From NCBI GenBank assembly GCA_903823545.1, contig CAIJTL010000845.1:1-8146 (forward strand): a DNA stretch of 8,146 nt. Direction: 5' to 3'. The notes under the pieces were generated by a model, which worked only from the letters and a program-made list of their open reading frames with translations, made no database searches and was not told the origin of the DNA. Position numbers and translations under genes: made by a program. Each line of letters opens with the position of its first letter. Positions within the stretch are counted from its first letter, which is position 1. This DNA comes from an uncultured Planctomycetaceae bacterium (lineage in GTDB: Bacteria > Planctomycetota > Planctomycetia > Planctomycetales > Planctomycetaceae). Positions 7,981-8,146 of the stretch are shown here, piece by piece.

Positions 7981-8081
7981 TGGCCGGTCTCCGACCGAGC
8001 CACATGACTTCGACCGCAGGTCTCCCGATCGACGTGGAGACCTGCGGTCAATCGCTCATGGCTCGGTCAGGAGACCGGCCA
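7981..8081. repeat. Two-tier nested palindrome downstream of the diheme peroxidase gene
   Basis: The outer stem pairs TGGCCGGTCTCC plus GACCGAGCCA (7981-8002) with 8059-8081, giving 12 and 10 bp interrupted by one unpaired base (8069). The inner stem pairs GACCGCAGGTCTCC (8012-8025) perfectly with 8036-8049 around a 10-nt loop. The heptamer GGTCTCC occurs four times in ordered orientation (7986 and 8019 forward; 8036-8042 and 8070-8076 reversed), so the inner and outer stems are related to each other. It begins 23 nt after the TAA of the peroxidase gene and could slow or stop transcription, but there is no T-run. Similar sequences are, from memory, widespread in planctomycete intergenic DNA. 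Confidence 0.85.
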
Positions 8082-8146
8082 TAACGGGTGATTCCGCCGA
8101 CGGAGCGAGCGACACGTTGATGTTGCTAGTTTCGTCCCGCAACGAT
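8082..8146. other. Non-coding tail of the window, nothing identified
   Basis: The last 65 bases show no credible reading frame start, RNA gene or promoter. A heptamer CAACGAT at the very end (8140-8146) is the reverse complement of 7974-7980, which may be chance or may mean the palindromic element is larger than the part called here. Confidence 0.3.

Noticed and set aside
7981..8081. Rho-independent terminator
   Set aside because: The stems are far longer than usual and have no T-run after them on either strand, so I call a repeat, although it may still affect transcription.
7958..8146. CRISPR repeats from the repeated GGTCTCC heptamers
   Set aside because: The copies are arranged as nested inverted pairs, with no regular spacer length and no direct-repeat array.

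Overview
The window reads as a piece of a planctomycete chromosome. The main evidence is gene content: one protein joins PSCyt1, DUF1549 (PSCyt2) and DUF1553 (PSD1), and a DUF1501 protein with a twin-arginine leader is encoded on the same strand. That pair is a hallmark of Planctomycetes and some relatives. The moderate-to-high GC content and the long palindromic intergenic repeats fit. I cannot name the genus or species.

Layout, left to right. The first ~100 bases hold the C-terminal end of a + strand gene with a helical, TPR-like tail. It converges on a - strand ORF that keeps one clear NHL beta-propeller repeat and looks like a remnant. Between that ORF and the next gene is an imperfect palindrome (458-530). 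A - strand gene cluster covers 562-5837. In transcription order it encodes a 1050-residue exported c-type cytochrome/PSD1 protein, a 196-residue cytoplasmic nucleotidyltransferase-fold protein, and a 486-residue Tat-exported DUF1501 protein. A 254-bp intergenic region (5838-6091) separates this cluster from a divergent + strand gene (6092-7957) for an exported beta-propeller/diheme peroxidase (MauG-like) fusion. A two-tier nested palindrome (7981-8081) follows that gene.

How the genes may work together. Three of the four intact products are predicted to leave the cytoplasm. Two carry two CxxCH heme motifs each, and the third is a DUF1501 protein of the alkaline phosphatase/sulfatase-like superfamily. 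This suggests an extracytoplasmic redox-linked module of unknown substrate, as proposed in general for planctomycete PSD1/DUF1501 pairs. The odd member is the nucleotidyltransferase: its Shine-Dalgarno lies inside the last codons of the PSD1 gene and only 3 nt separate the two genes, so it looks translationally coupled to an exported cytochrome. No AbiEi-type antitoxin partner is visible. I see no tRNA, rRNA, CRISPR array, transposase or phage gene. The strongest leads are the embedded nucleotidyltransferase and the two unrelated palindromic intergenic elements; I do not see a clear-cut new defence system.
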